Shown here in pieces: positions 5,886-7,082 of a DNA stretch of 7,082 nt. The notes under the pieces were generated by a model, which worked only from the letters and a program-made list of their open reading frames with translations, made no database searches and had not been told where the DNA came from. The stretch is from CAZTWC01 sp964617105 [NCBI: uncultured Myxococcia bacterium] (GTDB lineage Bacteria > CAZTWC01), in the NCBI GenBank assembly GCA_964617105.1, contig CAZTWC010000198.1, positions 1-7,082 on the forward strand, in the 5' to 3' direction. The position numbers and the translations under genes are program-made. The stretch's first letter is position 1. Each line of letters opens with the position of its first letter.

Positions 5886-7082
5886 GATGCCTGACACTCC
5901 CAAAACTTTAGCAGAAAAAATTTTACAGCAAAAGACGCCAAAACATATTCGGGCTGGCGAAATAACCACCTGTACCTATGATTTATTGATGGGCCATGAC
6001 GGAACCGCCACCCTGATTATGGACGATTATCTTCGTTATAAAAAGATTTGCGGTCGTTCTTTGATATTCGACCCCTCAAAAGTGCTGTTGGTGGGTGATC
6101 ATTTTGCTCCGCCCGCCACAGTGGACCGGGCTAATATTCTTCTCAAACAGATCCTGTTCGCCCGGGAGGAGGAGTTGGAAAACCGGGTTTTCGAGGGAAT
6201 TTGTCACCAGTTGCTGGTAGAGGACAGCCGGGTTACCGCCGGAAAATTGATCCTGGGGGCTGACTCTCACACCGTCACCTCCGGTGCTCTGGGGGCTATG
6301 GCTACCGGCATCGGCTCCACCGATTTCCTCTATGCTCTGATTGAGGGCCACCTATGGCTCAAAGTGCCCCATTCCATCAAAATCACCTTGCGGGGCAAAA
6401 TGCCCGAATATATCTCTGGCAAAGATATTGCCCTGGAGATATTGAGACTGTTGGGTGAAAACGGCGGTCTGGCCATGGCCCTGGAGTATCACGACCTTTC
6501 GGAAGATAAAATTTCCATGGACAGCCGTTGCACCATATCTAACATGAGCGTGGAAACTGGGGCTATGGCTGGCATATTTGTGCCTGACCAGGTAACCGAG
6601 GAGTTTACTTTGGCAAAAAATGGGGACTATCACCCCCTCTTCCCTGATCGGGATGCCGTATATGAGGAACTTCTGGAGATCGACCTCTCCAGCCTGGAAC
6701 CGCTAATAGCCTTGCCCCATAGTCCGGCCAACATAAAAAAAGTCAAAGAGGTGGAAGGTATTGATGTAGACCAGGTTTATCTCGGCTCCTGCACCGGTGG
6801 GAGGCTGGAGGATTTTGAGTTGGCAGCGCGGATTTTCGCGGGTCAGGAAAAACATCCCCAGGTGAGGATGATTGTAATTGCCGCCTCCAAACAAGTGGAA
6901 AGTCAAATGTTTCGGTCGGGCTGCATGGAGAAGTTGCACCGAGCCGGAGCTGCCATTGGCAATTCCAGTTGCGGACCTTGCTGCAATATCGACAAAGGGC
7001 TGATTGGGAAAGGTGAAGTCTGCCTGGCCACCTCTAACCGCAATTTCAAAGGAAGGATGGGTGATTTGGAAAGTGGAGTCTA
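5875..7082 (+). CDS. LeuC/HacA-like aconitase-family large subunit, 3'-partial
   Basis: The frame is open to the window edge (402 complete codons), and the family's usual length of about 420 leaves some 15-20 residues beyond it. It begins near TLAEKIL (11-17), a typical LeuC opening. Catalytic and substrate features of the aconitase fold are present: GDH (74-76), GICH (108-111), GADSHT (128-133), GALGAMATGIGSTD (137-150), GSCTGGR (304-310), CGPC (366-369), and SNRNFKGRMG (387-396) with R389 and R394. C306, C366 and C369 would bind the [4Fe-4S] cluster. Such subunits, with a small LeuD-like subunit, move the hydroxyl of a 2-alkylmalate to give the 3-hydroxy isomer, the second step of leucine-like elongation. 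The small subunit usually sets the substrate and is not in the window. Oddities are GSCTGGR for the common GSCTNGR, and CGPCCNIDKG for the usual CGPCLGxHxG. The family is secure; leucine, homoaconitate or another substrate is not resolved. Confidence 0.88.
   Translation, partial: MKIEMPDTPKTLAEKILQQKTPKHIRAGEITTCTYDLLMGHDGTATLIMDDYLRYKKICGRSLIFDPSKVLLVGDHFAPPATVDRANILLKQILFAREEELENRVFEGICHQLLVEDSRVTAGKLILGADSHTVTSGALGAMATGIGSTDFLYALIEGHLWLKVPHSIKITLRGKMPEYISGKDIALEILRLLGENGGLAMALEYHDLSEDKISMDSRCTISNMSVETGAMAGIFVPDQVTEEFTLAKNGDYHPLFPDRDAVYEELLEIDLSSLEPLIALPHSPANIKKVKEVEGIDVDQVYLGSCTGGRLEDFELAARIFAGQEKHPQVRMIVIAASKQVESQMFRSGCMEKLHRAGAAIGNSSCGPCCNIDKGLIGKGEVCLATSNRNFKGRMGDLESGV

Noticed and set aside
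6076-6939. Minus-strand frames over the right end (6076-6351, 6352-6633, 6703-6939)
   Set aside because: The plus strand is one continuous LeuC-like frame with all family motifs; these are its shadows.

Overview
The window is bacterial DNA of moderate G+C (mid-40s percent by eye). It is densely coded, with Shine-Dalgarno sites before most genes and bacterial-type proteins throughout. No rRNA, tRNA, mobile element or CRISPR array is visible, and I cannot place it below the domain level. A PaaK-type ligase beside a leucine-like chain-elongation module would fit an anaerobe or a little-studied phylum, but that is only an impression.

Left block (1-3164), cell envelope. A polytopic membrane protein, cut by the left edge, looks like the C-terminal part of a GT-C glycosyltransferase of the PMT/ArnT kind. 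It faces, tail to tail and 13 bases apart, a complete AlgI-type MBOAT O-acyltransferase on the minus strand. Both proteins suggest surface glycan or lipid modification. The SGNH/AlgJ-like partner that usually accompanies AlgI is not in view.

Divergent intergenic region (3165-3360, 196 bases). It holds a good minus-strand promoter candidate so close to the MBOAT start that its mRNA would be nearly leaderless. It also holds a plausible plus-strand promoter for the right-hand operon, with an imperfect dyad just upstream.

Right block (3361-7082), a tightly coupled plus-strand operon. The first gene is a phenylacetate-CoA-ligase-like adenylate-forming enzyme. The second is a homocitrate/isopropylmalate-synthase-like DRE-TIM Claisen-condensing enzyme (4-base ATGA overlap). 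The third is a LeuC/HacA-like aconitase-family large subunit (11-base overlap), which runs off the right edge. The last gene is open to the window end with only about 15-20 residues missing. The second and third genes are the first two steps of 2-oxoacid chain elongation (condensation with acyl-CoA, then isomerisation). A small isomerase subunit (LeuD-like) and a decarboxylating dehydrogenase (LeuB-like) would be expected just downstream.

The unusual point is that the elongation module is led by, and translationally coupled to, a CoA ligase. This is not the layout of standard leucine, lysine or nifV loci. It could be a dedicated pathway that makes or activates an unusual 2-oxo acid or carboxylic acid. 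The substrate cannot be read from the sequence.
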